This document shows, one piece after another, positions 14,098-25,242 of a stretch of DNA of 64,000 nt. Origin of the DNA: an uncultured Pelagibacteraceae bacterium (GTDB taxonomy: Bacteria > Pseudomonadota > Alphaproteobacteria > Pelagibacterales > Pelagibacteraceae). The translations under genes were made by a program, and so were the position numbers. The DNA is taken from assembly GCA_902519695.1 (NCBI GenBank), contig CABYKN010000003.1, positions 1-64,000 of the forward strand. Direction: 5' to 3'. The notes below the pieces were generated by a model that saw only the letters and a list, made by a program, of their open reading frames with translations, was not told the origin of the DNA and did no database searches. Each line of letters begins with the position of its first letter. The stretch's first letter is position 1.

Positions 14098-15207
14098 CTA
14101 ATTTAATTTTCTCTTCGTCAAATTTAATATTATTCCAGTTAAAATTGATGTTCCAACTATTGAAGAACCACCATAACTAATAAATGGCATAGTCATGCCG
14201 GTAGTAGGAAGCACTCTTATATTTACACCAATGTGAATAAAAGTTTGCAATAGTATTATTGAAATACTTCCTACTAATATAAGTTTAAAATTATTATTTT
14301 TTGTAAAATTTATTTTTTTTAAAACTCTATAAGATAATATTAAATAAAGTAATATTATACCTATTAAGATAATTACTCCAAATTCTTCTGCAATTACAGA
14401 AATTATATAATCTGTATGTGCTTCTGGTATTCTTGAATTTAAAGTTCCTTCACCTATCCCTTTTCCGAAAAAACTTCCGCTGGATATTGCATCGCTTGCT
14501 TTATCAGCCTGGTAATTATTACCGCTAGAATTATCTAAAAATGACATTAATCTTATTCTTATGTACTCAAACTTTGGTACCAAAAAGACTAAAAATAGAG
14601 TTAATGAACCCACAGCTAATAATGAAATTGTGAAAAGTAATAAATTTATTCCTGAAACAAAAATAATGGCAAGCCAAACAGATATTATTAATAATGTTTG
14701 TCCTAAGTCTGGTTGAGATAAGAGTAAAATTATAATTGGCATTAAAATGACTGAACTCAAGAGATATTTTATATAAAGGTTTTTTTTTTCTAATGAAATT
14801 ATTAGTGAAATAACAATAACAAAAAAAGGTTTTAAAGTTTCAATAGGTTGAAACCTGGGTAATGAGCCAATGTCTAGCCACCTCTTTGACCCTTTGACCT
14901 CCACTCCTATTAAGGGAACTAAGAATAAACTTATAAATGTGATAACAAATAATACGAGTGATAACCTAATTAAAATTTTTTGATCTAGTAGAGATAAAAA
15001 TAAAATTAAAAATATTCCTATTAAAACAAAAATTAAATGTTTTAAAAAAAAATAGTAAGAATTTGTGTTTAATTTATCTGATGCGATTATTGAAGTTGAA
15101 ACTAAAGAGAAGAACAATCCTAGTGAAAATAATAGACTTATTATCAAAAAAATTGTTTTATCGATGTTTTTCCACCAATCATAAAATGTATCAAAATATT
15201 TATTCAT
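14098..15207 (-). CDS. ftsW: Putative lipid II flippase/peptidoglycan polymerase FtsW (SEDS family)
   Basis: Multi-TM SEDS protein: GSKRWLDIGSLPRFQPIETLK, QPDLGQTLLI, PEAHTDYIISVIAEEFG, TTGMTMPFISYGGSS. Confidence 0.94.
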   Translation of the reverse strand: MNKYFDTFYDWWKNIDKTIFLIISLLFSLGLFFSLVSTSIIASDKLNTNSYYFFLKHLIFVLIGIFLILFLSLLDQKILIRLSLVLFVITFISLFLVPLIGVEVKGSKRWLDIGSLPRFQPIETLKPFFVIVISLIISLEKKNLYIKYLLSSVILMPIIILLLSQPDLGQTLLIISVWLAIIFVSGINLLLFTISLLAVGSLTLFLVFLVPKFEYIRIRLMSFLDNSSGNNYQADKASDAISSGSFFGKGIGEGTLNSRIPEAHTDYIISVIAEEFGVIILIGIILLYLILSYRVLKKINFTKNNNFKLILVGSISIILLQTFIHIGVNIRVLPTTGMTMPFISYGGSSIVGTSILTGIILNLTKRKLN

Positions 15208-16493
15208 TCAATTGGTAAATATCTTTTAATTAAAATATTGAATTGTCTACCTCTTTCTTCAAAATTTTTGTATTGATCGAATGATGCGGCTGATGGGCTA
15301 AATAAAACTGTAACTTTTGTTTTTATATTCTTAAGGTTTGGAATTAATTTAAGAGTATTTCTAAGATCTTTTGATAGATTAACTTTAATTTTACTTTTAA
15401 ATAGTTTGAGGAAAACTTTTCTATCTTTTCCATAAATATATGCTTCTAAATTTTTAAAGTACTTTTTATTTAAATCAAATTTGTCACCCTTTTTAAATAA
15501 TCCTCCCAAGATCCATATAATTTTTTCATTAGATTCTAAAAATGGAACGGTAGAGGATAATGTGGTTGACTTAGAGTCGTTTATTATTCTTAAATATTTT
15601 GATTGATGGATCACTTCCTGTCTAAATTTCAAAGGTTTAAATTTATTAATAGTTTTTATTACAGTTTTTAAATTAAGTTTCATATGTTTCGATAGCTCAA
15701 ATAAAAAATTTAAATTTTGAAAATTTGTTGAATTTTTAAAATTATCATTACTTAATTTATTTTTTAAATATGCATACTTATTTTTACTTACATATATTAT
15801 TTTGGATTTTATATTTTTAGTTCTTAATAAGTCTTTCAATAAATTAGTGTTTGTTATTATTGCTACATCATTTTCGTTTTGTCTTATTACACATTTTAAT
15901 TTTGATAATACATAATTTTTCATTGTATTATGCCTTTCTAAATGATCTGGGGAAATATTAATGATTATAGAAAATTTTGATTTGAAATATTTACTATAAG
16001 CCAGCTGATAAGAAGAAGCTTCAATAACAAAGATAGTATTTTTGGTAACTCTTTTTTCCTCTAAAATAGGATTTCCAATATTTCCAGTTAGCCTAGTATC
16101 ATAATGGTGTTTCTTTAAAATATCATAAAGCAACTTACTTGTGGTTGACTTTCCGTTCGTACCAGTTATCGTAATTGTTAAAATTTCAGGGTTAAATTTA
16201 TAAAATATATCAAAATCAGTAATAACTTTTTTTTGGTTTTTTTTTAAATAATTTGATAACTGGCATCTATTTATATTAATACCAGGACTTATAACTATAT
16301 AATCAAAATTATTATTTAATAATTTTGATTTAGAAATAAAAAATTTTTTATATTTATTTTTAATTTTTTTCTTATCGTCATCAAAAATAAAACACCTATT
16401 TTCCTTTTTTAAATATTTTAATGATGAAATTCCAGATTTTCCAAAACCATAAATTAAAAAATTTTTACTTAGCGTTTCATTTTTTAATTTCAT
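15204..16493 (-). CDS. murD: UDP-N-acetylmuramoylalanine--D-glutamate ligase
   Basis: YGFGKSGISSLKYL, TITGTNGKSTTSKLL, NISPDHLERH, NDSKSTT. Confidence 0.92.
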   Translation of the reverse strand: MKLKNETLSKNFLIYGFGKSGISSLKYLKKENRCFIFDDDKKKIKNKYKKFFISKSKLLNNNFDYIVISPGININRCQLSNYLKKNQKKVITDFDIFYKFNPEILTITITGTNGKSTTSKLLYDILKKHHYDTRLTGNIGNPILEEKRVTKNTIFVIEASSYQLAYSKYFKSKFSIIINISPDHLERHNTMKNYVLSKLKCVIRQNENDVAIITNTNLLKDLLRTKNIKSKIIYVSKNKYAYLKNKLSNDNFKNSTNFQNLNFLFELSKHMKLNLKTVIKTINKFKPLKFRQEVIHQSKYLRIINDSKSTTLSSTVPFLESNEKIIWILGGLFKKGDKFDLNKKYFKNLEAYIYGKDRKVFLKLFKSKIKVNLSKDLRNTLKLIPNLKNIKTKVTVLFSPSAASFDQYKNFEERGRQFNILIKRYLPIE

Positions 16494-17578
16494 TATCTAA
16501 GTTTCAAAGTTGCTAATCCAATCATCGCTAGAATAATAGAAATTATCCAAAATCTAATTACTACCGTTGACTCTGGCCATCCTTTTTTTTCAAAATGATG
16601 GTGTATTGGAGCCATTTTAAATATTCTTTTACCTGTTAATTTATAGGAAATAACTTGAACTATTACAGAAACAGCTTCTAAAACAAACAATCCGCCTGTT
16701 ATTGCTAACACGATTTCGTGCTTAGTTATTATACCAACCGCTCCCAGTGAACCACCTAATGATAAAGATCCAGTATCTCCCATAAAAATTTTTGCCGGTG
16801 GTGCATTAAACCATAAAAAACCTAAACAAGCCCCGATTATTGATCCACAAAAAATCGAAGCTTCTCCTACACCCTCTATATATGCGATCTGAAGATAATC
16901 AGAAAAAATTATGTTACCAGAGACGTAACTAATAAATGCAAAACAAGCGGCAACTAACATAACAGGGACTGTTGCTAATCCGTCTAAACCATCCGTTAAA
17001 TTAACTGCATTTGAAGCTCCAACTAATATGAACATATAAAAAGGTATAAAAAACCAGCCAAGATTGATTACTAAGTTTTTGAAAAAAGGAAAATATAGAT
17101 TGTTTATTTGATCAGAATCATTTGTGATATAAAGTATAAATATACCAATCAAAGCTAAAATAATTTGTAGAGAAATTTTTAGTTTAGAAGAAATTCCATT
17201 CGAACTTTTTAACTTTATTTTTTTATAATCGTCATAAGCTCCCAATAATCCAAAAGAAGCTGTAATAAATATTAAAAACCAATTGTAAGGATTTGATAAG
17301 TCACCCCATAGCAATACTCCTGAAAAAACACCTAGTAATATTATTAGTCCTCCCATTGTAGGTGTTCCAATTTTTCTAATTATATGATCGCTAGGTCCAT
17401 CTTCTCTGATTGGATTATGAATCTGTTTTGAAGAAAAAAAATTAATTAATGGGTTTCCAACTAAAAAAACAACAACCATAGCTGTAAACATGGAAAGACC
17501 AGTTCTTACTGTTAAATATTTAAAAACATTCAAAAAACTAAATTGATCTACTAGTATTGAAAAAAGTTCAAACAACAT
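16493..17578 (-). CDS. mraY: Phospho-N-acetylmuramoyl-pentapeptide-transferase
   Basis: GTPTMGGLIIL, GAYDDYKK, NLTDGLDGLA, FMGDTGSLSLGG, APIHHHFEKKGWPESTVVIRFW. Confidence 0.96.
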   Translation of the reverse strand: MLFELFSILVDQFSFLNVFKYLTVRTGLSMFTAMVVVFLVGNPLINFFSSKQIHNPIREDGPSDHIIRKIGTPTMGGLIILLGVFSGVLLWGDLSNPYNWFLIFITASFGLLGAYDDYKKIKLKSSNGISSKLKISLQIILALIGIFILYITNDSDQINNLYFPFFKNLVINLGWFFIPFYMFILVGASNAVNLTDGLDGLATVPVMLVAACFAFISYVSGNIIFSDYLQIAYIEGVGEASIFCGSIIGACLGFLWFNAPPAKIFMGDTGSLSLGGSLGAVGIITKHEIVLAITGGLFVLEAVSVIVQVISYKLTGKRIFKMAPIHHHFEKKGWPESTVVIRFWIISIILAMIGLATLKLR

Positions 17579-20406
17579 TAAGATTTTGATCCAATTTGTT
17601 TGGTTATTTGATTTAGTCCTGTAGAATTTGAGCCCTTTATCATTAAAAAATCACCATTATTTAAATCATTTTTAATTATATTAAAAATTTCACTAGTTGA
17701 TTTAAGTATTTTTCCTCTTTTTTGTGTTCTAATTTTGTTAAATGTTTCTGTGATATAATTCCCATAAACAAACAGCTTTTTGAACTTTGCCTTATTGATA
17801 TCTTTTGCAGCTTCAATATGAAGTTTTTTTGAAAATTTTCCTAATTCTAACATGTCACCTAGTAGCATAAATTTTTTATTTGGATTTACTGTTAAATTAT
17901 CAAATTTCTTAATTGAGAAATTAAGAGATAATGGATTTGAGTTATAACTTTCATCTATTATATTAACTATTTTAGAGCCGACATTGAATTTTTTGATATT
18001 TCCTCTACCACTTGGTATTTTATAATTAGAAAAAAAGTTACTTTTTATCTTATCAATGATATTTAAACTTTTACAAACTGCTATGGAAGCCAATATATTA
18101 TCCAGATAAGGTAATAAGTTATTATTAATTTTAAAATTAAAAGGTTTAGAATCTACGTCAATGTAAATGATATAAGATTTCGTAGATTTTTTTAATTTAC
18201 ATAATCTAATATTAGAATTTTTATGTTTACCAAAAGAAATGATATTTAAATTATTTTTGTTCGCTAAATTTGAAAAAAAATCAAAAAATTTATCATCTTT
18301 ATTCAATACAATTGTACCATTTTTTCTTATGTTGAAAATAATCTCTGATTTGGCTTTAGCTATATCTAATAAAGATTTAAAATTTTTGGCGTGCGCATAA
18401 CTAATATTTGTAATAACTCCAACGTCTGGTTTAATTATTTTTGACAAATAGTCTATTTCTCCCTTTTTATCCATTCCAATTTCAAATATTCCATAAGTCG
18501 TATCCTTATTTAAATTTATTAATGAAATCGGTAAACCAAATTTATTATTGAATGAATTTTTTGAAAATATTGTGGAGTAATTTTTTTGAAGACATTGTCC
18601 TAACAATTCTTTCAGCGAAGTTTTGCCTGAAGATCCTGTAATTGCAACTTGAGATGCATTTGAAGAAATTCTTATCTTTTGTGAAAATTTAATTAATAAT
18701 TCTAGAGTACTTTTAACATTAATCTTTTTTTTACTATCATTTTTTTTATTTTGAAGTATTGCTAATTTTGCTCCATTTTTTAGAGCTTCATCTGCAAAAT
18801 CATTTCCATTAAAAGATTTCCCCTTAATTCCAAGGAAAATTTTACCTTTATTTTGTTTTTTCGAATTAGTGCTAATTTTTAAATTTTTTATTCTATCTAA
18901 TTTTTTGTTATTAATAATTTCTCTAAGTATATTTAATTTCCAATCATTTGATAAAATTCTATTTTTTAAAATAATTGATTTTTTTATATTATCTTTGTCA
19001 GAAAATTTATTTTTTTTAATATATTCCTGAGTGTTTTCATGTCCCTTTCCTGCAATAATTAAAACCTCATCAGACTTACTATTTAAGATTGCTTTTTTTA
19101 TAGCTAATTTTCTTGATGGTATTTCAATCATTTTAGATGGTAAAATTGATTTCTTAATACTTGCTCTGATATTTTCAGGATTTTCACTTCTAGGATTATC
19201 GTCTGTAAGATAAATATAATTACATAGTTTGTTAGCAATTTTGCCCATTATTGGTCTTTTTTCTTTATCTCTTTCACCGCCACATCCAAATACAATATTA
19301 ATTTTTCTTAAACCAAACTGTTCTTTAATATTTTCTATACTTGTTTTAAGAGCGTCTGGAGTATGAGCATAGTCTAAAATAAAAATTGATTTATCTTTGG
19401 TTGTTCCGATTATCTCGAGCCTTCCTTTTGCGGGTTTAATATACTTAAGCTTTTTAACAATATCATCAATTTTTAGATTACTTTTAATTGCTGCTGCAAT
19501 AGCCATCATCAAATTCTTAATTTGTATTTTTCCAATTAGGCTTGTTTTAAATTGGTATTCCTTATTTTGAAAAGTAAACTTTATATGTTGGTAGTTATTT
19601 AAAATTTTAATTGAATTAATTTTTAAATGGCTATCTGATGTACCAATATTTAATAAATTTAATTTTTTTCTTATGGCTATTTTTTTAAAGATTTGTGAAT
19701 ATTTTAAATCATTATCAAATATCAAATTTCCATTTTTATTTGTCAACTCATTAAATAAAATTAATTTTGAATTAAAATAATTTTTGTAATTTTTGTGATA
19801 ATCTAAATGATCTCTGCTTAAATTAGTGAATATAGATGTGCTAAATTTAATACCATGTAACCTTTTTTGATGAAGGCCATGACTTGATGCTTCTAAAATT
19901 ACATTTTCAATTTTTTTTTTCTTTAAATTTGCAAGTATTTTATTTATTGTAATAGCATCAACAGTTGTATTGTTAAGTTTTAAGCTAACACCATTTGATT
20001 TGACGCCTAAAGTTCCAATTGAGGCTACTCTTTTTTTATTAAGTTTTAATATCTGGTAATAAAAATTGACTATAGATGATTTACCGTTTGTACCAGTTAC
20101 AGCAATTATATTATTTGGTTTTTTATTATAATATTTATTTGCAAAACTTGATAAGGCTAATCTAGGATCGCTTACTTTTATATATAATACACCTTTATTG
20201 ACTCCAGTTTTAAATTTATTTGATACAATTATTCGGGCTCCTCTTTTAATGGCATCATTTATGAAATTATTTCCATTAAATTTACTACCCTGTATTGCAA
20301 AAAATATATAATTTTTTTTTATTTTTTTTGAATTAAATTCAAATCCATCAAAACTTTTATTATTAAAATCTTTTTTAAGATTTTTAAAAAAGCTTTTTAA
20401 TATCAT
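17578..20406 (-). CDS. murEF: Bifunctional MurE-MurF fusion: UDP-MurNAc-tripeptide synthetase and UDP-MurNAc-tripeptide--D-alanyl-D-alanine ligase
   Basis: One 942-aa frame with two Mur ligase modules: VTGTNGKSSI, NLSRDHLDYH, meso-DAP motif DDNPRSENP, then a second ATP loop ITGSSGKTSLKELL, IDESYNSNP, LLGDMLELG; junction near aa 485-500. Confidence 0.94.
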   Translation of the reverse strand: MILKSFFKNLKKDFNNKSFDGFEFNSKKIKKNYIFFAIQGSKFNGNNFINDAIKRGARIIVSNKFKTGVNKGVLYIKVSDPRLALSSFANKYYNKKPNNIIAVTGTNGKSSIVNFYYQILKLNKKRVASIGTLGVKSNGVSLKLNNTTVDAITINKILANLKKKKIENVILEASSHGLHQKRLHGIKFSTSIFTNLSRDHLDYHKNYKNYFNSKLILFNELTNKNGNLIFDNDLKYSQIFKKIAIRKKLNLLNIGTSDSHLKINSIKILNNYQHIKFTFQNKEYQFKTSLIGKIQIKNLMMAIAAAIKSNLKIDDIVKKLKYIKPAKGRLEIIGTTKDKSIFILDYAHTPDALKTSIENIKEQFGLRKINIVFGCGGERDKEKRPIMGKIANKLCNYIYLTDDNPRSENPENIRASIKKSILPSKMIEIPSRKLAIKKAILNSKSDEVLIIAGKGHENTQEYIKKNKFSDKDNIKKSIILKNRILSNDWKLNILREIINNKKLDRIKNLKISTNSKKQNKGKIFLGIKGKSFNGNDFADEALKNGAKLAILQNKKNDSKKKINVKSTLELLIKFSQKIRISSNASQVAITGSSGKTSLKELLGQCLQKNYSTIFSKNSFNNKFGLPISLINLNKDTTYGIFEIGMDKKGEIDYLSKIIKPDVGVITNISYAHAKNFKSLLDIAKAKSEIIFNIRKNGTIVLNKDDKFFDFFSNLANKNNLNIISFGKHKNSNIRLCKLKKSTKSYIIYIDVDSKPFNFKINNNLLPYLDNILASIAVCKSLNIIDKIKSNFFSNYKIPSGRGNIKKFNVGSKIVNIIDESYNSNPLSLNFSIKKFDNLTVNPNKKFMLLGDMLELGKFSKKLHIEAAKDINKAKFKKLFVYGNYITETFNKIRTQKRGKILKSTSEIFNIIKNDLNNGDFLMIKGSNSTGLNQITKQIGSKS

Positions 20407-20417
20407 TATGAAATTTC

Positions 20418-22049
20418 TTAATATTTTATGGCTAAAATAGGCCCGATTTTTTCAATTATATTTTTGGCAACTTCAACAGAAGTCCAGCCAGCAGTATTAA
20501 AAGGTGTACCTATTATCTTCCTTTTTTTACCATCATTATATTGATAAATATAAGTTTCACTCAATTTTGGCTCATCTAACAAAACAATTAAAACATATTT
20601 TGGAGAAGATATTGGAAAAATTGAAGCAAAAGTATTTATTTTTTTTTTAGAATATTTACCATTTATAGATTTTTGAGCTGTTCCTGTTTTTCCAGCAATT
20701 TCATAACCAGCAATATTTGCTAAATTAGCTGTGCCCTGTTCGGATGTTACAATTTTTCTCAATATTTCATTAATTTTATTCGAATTTTCTTGTGTAATTA
20801 TTTGCTCACCTCTTTTTAAATTTTTCTCTTTTTTAATTAAAGTTGGTTTTATTTTATATCCACCATTTGCAATTATTGCATAGGCTTTTGCAAGTTGAAG
20901 TGGTGTGGTTGTTATACCATGACCATATGCTGATGTAGCTAATTTACATTTTCCCCATTTAAACGGAATTGGATTTCCAACTTCTTCAATATCAAATTGT
21001 ATTTTATTTAATAAATCTAAATTTTCTAGAAAATTTTTAAAATTTTCTAAACCGACTTTCTGAGCAATTTTAACTGAACCAATATTTCCAGATCTAATTA
21101 ATATTTCTTCTGCAGTAAGACTAGATGGAATATCCATATCATATTCGGAGATCGACCTTCCAGCACATTTTATTTTTTTTGGTAGATTTTTAAAAAGGGT
21201 ATCTTCTTGGATAACATTTTGTTGAAGTCCAGCAGCCATTGTAAATGTTTTAAAAACTGATCCAAGTTCATAAACACCTTTTGTGGATCTGTTTATAAAT
21301 TTTTTATCAGAAATATCTTCTCTTTTATTTAAATCAAAATCTGGCAAAGAAACCATCGATATAATCTCACCGCTGTTAACGTTCATTAAAATAGCTGTAC
21401 TTCCATAACTTTTAAAAATTTCTTGAAATTTTAACAATTCTTCTCTTACCAAATATTGTATTTCGGTATCTAAAGATAGTTTTAATGGTTTATTTGAAGT
21501 TGTTAATTCATAGTCAAAAGATTTTTCTATACCAGACACACCATTATTATCTGTATCAATCTGTCCTAATATATGACTGAAAAGATTACCGTTAGGATAA
21601 ACACGAGCAATGTTTTCTTCCTCTTTAAACGATTTTTCTCCCAGTAATTTTATTTTTTCTAGTTTTGCTGGAGATATTTTCTTTTCGACATAAAAAAACT
21701 TTTTTCCATTGATTTCCTTTTCAAAATTCTTGTCAGGAAATATTAATTTTAAAGAAATTAATAATTTTTCTTTGTTAATTAGTTGATTTGGATTTATACC
21801 TAAATTGGTCACACGCACTGTTTTAGCAATAATATTTCCATTTCTATCCATGATAGATGCTCTATATTTTTCTTTTTCTTTTAAAGTTTGAGTTTGGTTT
21901 GTTTTTTTAAATCCTAGATAGATAGTTTTAGACGTAAAAATTATTGTAATTATAAAAAAGATGAAGAAAATAAATGATATACGTTCAAAAGATATTTTTA
22001 AATTTGATCTATTTTCTTCAAATTTAAAATTTTCGTCAATATTATTCAT
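20418..22049 (-). CDS. ftsI: Peptidoglycan D,D-transpeptidase FtsI (PBP3)
   Basis: RASIMDRNGNIIA, YELGSVFKTFT (SxxK), RSGNIGSVKIA, AGKTGTAQK (KTG). Confidence 0.94.
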   Translation of the reverse strand: MNNIDENFKFEENRSNLKISFERISFIFFIFFIITIIFTSKTIYLGFKKTNQTQTLKEKEKYRASIMDRNGNIIAKTVRVTNLGINPNQLINKEKLLISLKLIFPDKNFEKEINGKKFFYVEKKISPAKLEKIKLLGEKSFKEEENIARVYPNGNLFSHILGQIDTDNNGVSGIEKSFDYELTTSNKPLKLSLDTEIQYLVREELLKFQEIFKSYGSTAILMNVNSGEIISMVSLPDFDLNKREDISDKKFINRSTKGVYELGSVFKTFTMAAGLQQNVIQEDTLFKNLPKKIKCAGRSISEYDMDIPSSLTAEEILIRSGNIGSVKIAQKVGLENFKNFLENLDLLNKIQFDIEEVGNPIPFKWGKCKLATSAYGHGITTTPLQLAKAYAIIANGGYKIKPTLIKKEKNLKRGEQIITQENSNKINEILRKIVTSEQGTANLANIAGYEIAGKTGTAQKSINGKYSKKKINTFASIFPISSPKYVLIVLLDEPKLSETYIYQYNDGKKRKIIGTPFNTAGWTSVEVAKNIIEKIGPILAIKY

Positions 22050-22317
22050 TATTAAATTTAAAAATTTTTAAATCTGTAATTTTTTTTTTTTTTAATTCTT
22101 TATCAAAATATATTTTGGAATATTCCATTAATTTATTTGGTGATGTAAGATAGTTGTAATCAAATAAAACTAACTCATAAATATCATTGAGAGCTCTGAT
22201 ATCTTCTTGAGTTTCAAAAATTTGTTTATCAAGTTTTTTTGTCGAATTTTTTGTAAAAGCAGTTGAAATTATAAGAATAATAATTGGTATAAATAAAAGA
22301 AATTTTTTATGCATCAA
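22042..22317 (-). CDS. ftsL: Cell division protein FtsL-like small membrane protein
   Basis: 91 aa, N-terminal TM, coiled-coil, YNYLTSPNKLMEYSK; located between rsmH and ftsI. Confidence 0.7.
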   Translation of the reverse strand: MMHKKFLLFIPIIILIISTAFTKNSTKKLDKQIFETQEDIRALNDIYELVLFDYNYLTSPNKLMEYSKIYFDKELKKKKITDLKIFKFNNE

Positions 22318-23299
22318 AGTTCAAATTTTCTATATCTTTTAAGTAGTTAAAATTACTAATAAATTTTTTAAAGTTACATCCATTCTCTAATTTGTATGCA
22401 AATCTAAGTTTTGCTGACCTTGAGGGAGGATTAATATTAATCTCACCGGATGATGGAACTATTGGTTTTTTTCTGGTTAAATTAAAATATCTTTTTGTTG
22501 AAATACTTTTTGGTAAATATCTAGAAGAATTTTTTACTTCTGAGTATTCTTTAAAAAAAAACTTTACTATTTTATCCTCGATAGAATGAAAAGTAACAAC
22601 TGCTATTGCTCCTCCAACTGGCAAAATGTTATAGGCTTTTATTAAACCGCATATCAGCTCTGTTATCTCTTTATTTACAAAAATTCTAAGAGCCTGAAAA
22701 ACTTTAGTAGATTTATTTTTTCCACTTTTCTTTTTTTTTACACCTTCAATGATTTCTACTAAATTTTCAGTTTTAATTTTTTTATTTTTTCTTAATTGTA
22801 TTATTTTTTTTGAAATTGGTTTTGCATATTTTTCATCACCGAAATACTTGAAAATTTTATATAGACTTTGTTGGCTCATTTTTGAAATTACATCATCACA
22901 AGAAAAATCATTTAATCCCATTCTCATGTCTAGTTTGCCTTTACTATTAAAAGATAAGCCTCTATTTAGATCGGAAATCTGATTTAATGAATATCCCAGA
23001 TCAAAAATAATTGCTTTAATATTATCTTCCTTTATTTGATCGATATCTGAAAATTTTTTGTTATAAAATTTAAATCTTTTTTTATACTTTGTGTGGAATT
23101 GATTAGCTACACTATTGACAGAATTATCTCTATCTAGTGCTACAATATTATTTAAGTTATACTCTAAAATCTTTTTTGAATAACCACCTGCACCAAATGT
23201 GCAATCGATAAATGTGCCACCATAAAGAGGGGAAATAATACTAACTAATTCGTTTAGTAATACTGGAAAATGTTTTTCCAGATTTATGGTGGCATTCAT
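22307..23299 (-). CDS. rsmH: 16S rRNA (cytosine(1402)-N(4))-methyltransferase
   Basis: HFPVLLNELV, FIDCTFGAGGYSKKIL, DLGYSLNQI, FHSIEDKIVK, PSSGEININPPSRSAKLRFA. Confidence 0.94.
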   Translation of the reverse strand: MNATINLEKHFPVLLNELVSIISPLYGGTFIDCTFGAGGYSKKILEYNLNNIVALDRDNSVNSVANQFHTKYKKRFKFYNKKFSDIDQIKEDNIKAIIFDLGYSLNQISDLNRGLSFNSKGKLDMRMGLNDFSCDDVISKMSQQSLYKIFKYFGDEKYAKPISKKIIQLRKNKKIKTENLVEIIEGVKKKKSGKNKSTKVFQALRIFVNKEITELICGLIKAYNILPVGGAIAVVTFHSIEDKIVKFFFKEYSEVKNSSRYLPKSISTKRYFNLTRKKPIVPSSGEININPPSRSAKLRFAYKLENGCNFKKFISNFNYLKDIENLNFDA

Positions 23300-23317
23300 T
23301 TATTTTTTTGAAGACCA

Positions 23318-24763
23318 TTAATTCTTTTGTCTTCTCAAAAATGCTGGAATTTCTAAATCTTCTTCTTCCTCAGAAATTATCTCTTGTGGTGAAGTTGATA
23401 ACTCCTCGTTAGCATCTGAATTAAATAATTCGGGAGCATCATCTTCGCTCAACTCAAAATTCTCCAAACCATTATTTTCAGATACTTGCTTATCTATATT
23501 GCTTTCAAATTCAGAGTTTACTGAGCTAGCTACAGGTGCTTCGGTTTTCTCTAAATCGTTATCATTTATAGTGCTTGATGCCTCATTTTCATAATTTCTC
23601 GCTATACTTTCAGAGCTCAATTCTTCATTTTTTTCTTCTTCCTCTATTTTAAGAGCATTAGCTCCGTTAGTAATTATTGAGTTATTATTTGTAAATTGGA
23701 AAGATTGAGTCGATCCAGAATTTAAAAAATCAGAATAACCTGGATTTCTATTTTGAATTCTATGCACCATATTTATTACTGATTTAGGTTCAGGTTGTTG
23801 TCCATCTAATGCTGTAGCAACTATTGAAACTCTCATTAATCCATCCAAACTTTCATCTGTTATGGCTCCGATAATTAATTCAGCTTCTGGGTCGACCTCA
23901 GCTCTAACTTTATTAACAGCTTCATCAACTTCAAATAATTTTAAATCCTTTCCACCAGTTATATTAACCAAGAGCCCTTTTGCACCTTTTAATGAATAAT
24001 CATCGATTAGAGGATTGTTAATTGCTGACTCTGCGGCTTTAACAGCTCTTCCTTCTCCGTCTGCCTGACCAGTTCCCATCATAGCTTTACCCATTGAGCT
24101 CATTACGGTTTCAACATCAGCAAAATCTAAGTTAATAAGCCCTGGTCTAACCATTAAATCAGTTATACTTTGAACACCATGAAGCAAAACATCATTTGAT
24201 AAAGCAAAAGATTCTTCAAAAGTTGTTTGTTCACTTGCAATCTTGAATAAATTTTGATTTGGAACAACTATAATAGTATCAACATGTTTTCGAAGTTCTT
24301 CTAAGCCTTGTTGAGCTTTTCTCATTCTTGAAGGGCCCTCATATAAGAAAGGTAGAGTTATAACCCCAACTGTTAAGATATTAAGTTCTTTTGCAGCTCT
24401 AGCAATTACATGGGCAGATCCAGTTCCAGTACCACCACCCATTCCAGCTGTTATAAAAACCATATTTGCACCTTGTAAAATATTAACAATTTCATTCAGA
24501 GATTCATCTGCAGCAGCTTGTCCAATGTCCAGTTTTGCACCTGCACCTAGTCCTTTGGTTAAATTTAATCCCATTTGTATTTTTGTTTGTGCCTTACTTA
24601 ATCTTAAATCTTGAGCATCTGTATTAACGGCAATAAACTCAACGCCTTGTAAGCCGGCCTCAATCATTCCATTGATTGCATTTCCACCCGCTCCTCCTAC
24701 TCCTAATACTAGAATTCTAGGTTTCAGTTCTTTTATATCTGGTGTTTTGAAGTTTATTGTCAT
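23318..24763 (-). CDS. ftsZ: Cell division protein FtsZ
   Basis: [13 protein letters not shown], tubulin signature [33 protein letters not shown]; acidic linker and C-terminal peptide [11 protein letters not shown]. Confidence 0.97.
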   Translation of the reverse strand: MTINFKTPDIKELKPRILVLGVGGAGGNAINGMIEAGLQGVEFIAVNTDAQDLRLSKAQTKIQMGLNLTKGLGAGAKLDIGQAAADESLNEIVNILQGANMVFITAGMGGGTGTGSAHVIARAAKELNILTVGVITLPFLYEGPSRMRKAQQGLEELRKHVDTIIVVPNQNLFKIASEQTTFEESFALSNDVLLHGVQSITDLMVRPGLINLDFADVETVMSSMGKAMMGTGQADGEGRAVKAAESAINNPLIDDYSLKGAKGLLVNITGGKDLKLFEVDEAVNKVRAEVDPEAELIIGAITDESLDGLMRVSIVATALDGQQPEPKSVINMVHRIQNRNPGYSDFLNSGSTQSFQFTNNNSIITNGANALKIEEEEKNEELSSESIARNYENEASSTINDNDLEKTEAPVASSVNSEFESNIDKQVSENNGLENFELSEDDAPELFNSDANEELSTSPQEIISEEEEDLEIPAFLRRQKN

Positions 24764-24774
24764 TTTCTCCCCTT

Positions 24775-25230
24775 TTAGTTATTAAATTGTTTTTCCCATT
24801 TAAGACTTGCTCTGTTAATATTTGATTTTTTTCTAGCGTTTGCCCTAAATTTTTCAAAAAGTGTTGGTTCCCAGATTTGAAATGTTTTACCTTGACCAAC
24901 AAATAACATGCTACTCTTAATTTTTGCATGTTTTAATAATTTTGGTGTTATTTGAACTCTCCCTTCGCTGTCAAATTGAAGATTTATACTTTCAGATAAT
25001 ATAGATGTTGCAAAATAATCTTTCTTTTCCTCAAAAGGATTTAAATTATCAATTGCATTTGAAATTTTTTCTATTCGATCTTGTGGCCATGCTTCAATAG
25101 ATTGGTTATTAAAAGATGGATAACAGATTATACCATTGTAGCCTAAGTTTGATAAATAAGATCTATATGATGCAGGCACTGAAACCCTTCCTTTTTTGTC
25201 CAATTTGTTTTCGTAAGTTGATAAAAACAT
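24775..25230 (-). CDS. mraZ: Transcriptional regulator/division protein MraZ
   Basis: 151 aa; [21 protein letters not shown] and [19 protein letters not shown], two SpoVT/AbrB-like repeats. Confidence 0.92.
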   Translation of the reverse strand: MFLSTYENKLDKKGRVSVPASYRSYLSNLGYNGIICYPSFNNQSIEAWPQDRIEKISNAIDNLNPFEEKKDYFATSILSESINLQFDSEGRVQITPKLLKHAKIKSSMLFVGQGKTFQIWEPTLFEKFRANARKKSNINRASLKWEKQFNN

Positions 25231-25242
25231 AAACCATATTAT

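Noticed and set aside
24717-24929. 70-aa minus-strand ORF spanning the mraZ/ftsZ junction
   Set aside because: Out-of-frame reading of mraZ end and ftsZ start; both neighbours are clear genes.
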